Below are positions 63,606 through 64,000 of a DNA stretch of 64,000 bases, piece after piece. The position numbers were made by a program, and so were the translations under genes. The stretch's first letter is position 1. Each line of letters begins with the position of its first letter. This DNA comes from Arthrobacter sp042667405 (GTDB lineage Bacteria > Actinomycetota > Actinomycetes > Actinomycetales > Micrococcaceae): the NCBI RefSeq assembly GCF_042667405.1, contig NZ_JBHVAL010000001.1, positions 620,001 to 684,000 of the forward strand. The letters are read 5' to 3'. The notes beneath the pieces are model-generated. The model did not search any database. It had not been told where the DNA came from and saw only the letters and a list, made by a program, of their open reading frames with translations.

Positions 63606-64000
63606 TCAGGAGGCAAGTTCCATGACGTCCCGTGCCCGCTGCAGGGCTACGGCCGAGGAGTAGATCAGCGCGGCATCGGCAGCCATGGCCACCCTCAGGT
63701 CCAGGGCCCTGGCGAACTCCTCGGATGCTGCAAGGGCGTTGCCGCTGACGAAGTAGGCACGGCCAAGGTACTGGCGCACTACCGCTTCCTTGGAGGTTCC
63801 CTGGACCTCTTGCAACAAATGCCGGAACAACTGGACAGCCCGGTCAAGGCGGTTGGTGGCACGGTGGACTTCTGCCTCGAAAATCCTCAGCCGGAAAGAC
63901 TCGGGATCCTTGTACCGGGCCTCCGCCAACAGCTCAGCTGCTTCCTTTGGCTGGTTCTCCAGCAGGAGGGCCATGATCCGGTCTGCGGGATCATCTGAAG
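63606..64000 (-). CDS. TPR-like protein, partial (5' end outside window)
   Basis: The last 131 codons of an open frame that continues past base 64000 without a stop or convincing start. The visible part is all-helical with TPR-like spacing of small and aromatic residues (NQPKEAAELLAEARYKDPESFRLRIFEAEVHRATNRLDRAVQLF, then YLGRAYFVSGNALAASEEFARAL). An ATG at 63974 lies inside the frame but the reading is continuous upstream of it. Function is not recognised; it reads in the same direction as efp and nusB. Confidence 0.6.
   Translation of the reverse strand, partial: SDDPADRIMALLLENQPKEAAELLAEARYKDPESFRLRIFEAEVHRATNRLDRAVQLFRHLLQEVQGTSKEAVVRQYLGRAYFVSGNALAASEEFARALDLRVAMAADAALIYSSAVALQRARDVMELAS

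Overview
The window looks like a chromosomal segment of a high-GC actinobacterium of the Micrococcaceae, most likely Arthrobacter or Paenarthrobacter. The evidence is the frequent GTG/TTG starts, an actinobacterial integration host factor (mIHF), DUF3043 and DUF3097 proteins, a PriA without ATPase motifs, a short ComEC, and the gene orders phoH-ybeY-CBS protein-era, comEA-comEC-holA and pyrR-pyrB-pyrC-(membrane protein)-carA-carB-pyrF-mihF-gmk-rpoZ-coaBC-metK-priA. The species cannot be fixed from sequence reading alone. I see no rRNA, tRNA, insertion sequence, prophage or CRISPR array; this is core chromosome with a few accessory genes. Layout: 1-3.7 kb holds the end of a cytochrome oxidase locus (ctaC), erpA, an M20 dipeptidase and a DUF3043 protein. 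3.8-8.7 kb holds pyrD, divergent from a flavoprotein dehydrogenase and two tandem alpha/beta hydrolases. 8.7-12.3 kb holds uppS, recO and leuA with an attenuator. 12.4-16 kb holds an M13 metallopeptidase and an LCP cell-wall ligase. 16-20 kb is the tightly overlapping phoH-ybeY-CBS-era operon. 20-25.7 kb holds a GerMN lipoprotein, the hrcA-dnaJ-rsmE heat-shock operon with a CIRCE operator, and DUF3097 and DUF4870 proteins. 25.8-34.8 kb holds lepA-hemW, an orphan PemK/MazF-like gene, rpsT, and the degV/comEA-comEC-holA group. 34.8-37.5 kb is leuS with its own attenuator. 37.6-43 kb is a glycerol module (glpF-glpK, glpD and a divergent SorC-type regulator). 43-46 kb holds an aldo/keto reductase, a hydrolase and a glycosyltransferase. 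46-61 kb is the long minus-strand block of pyrimidine and housekeeping genes, and 61-64 kb holds a PrsW-type protease, nusB, efp and the end of a TPR-like gene. The strongest signals beyond ordinary annotation are regulatory. Two separate leucine leader peptides sit upstream of leuA and leuS. Both contain three consecutive Leu codons, both begin Met-Arg-Ala, and both appear to start exactly at the predicted transcription start, so they look like copies of one design. A PyrR-binding hairpin lies next to the pyrR ribosome-binding site, and a CIRCE box precedes hrcA. A recurrent TAnnnT-N6/7-(A/G)TG arrangement at about nine starts suggests many leaderless transcripts. An 81-bp palindrome between leuS and glpK is unexplained. 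I did not find a convincing new multi-gene defence or metabolic system.
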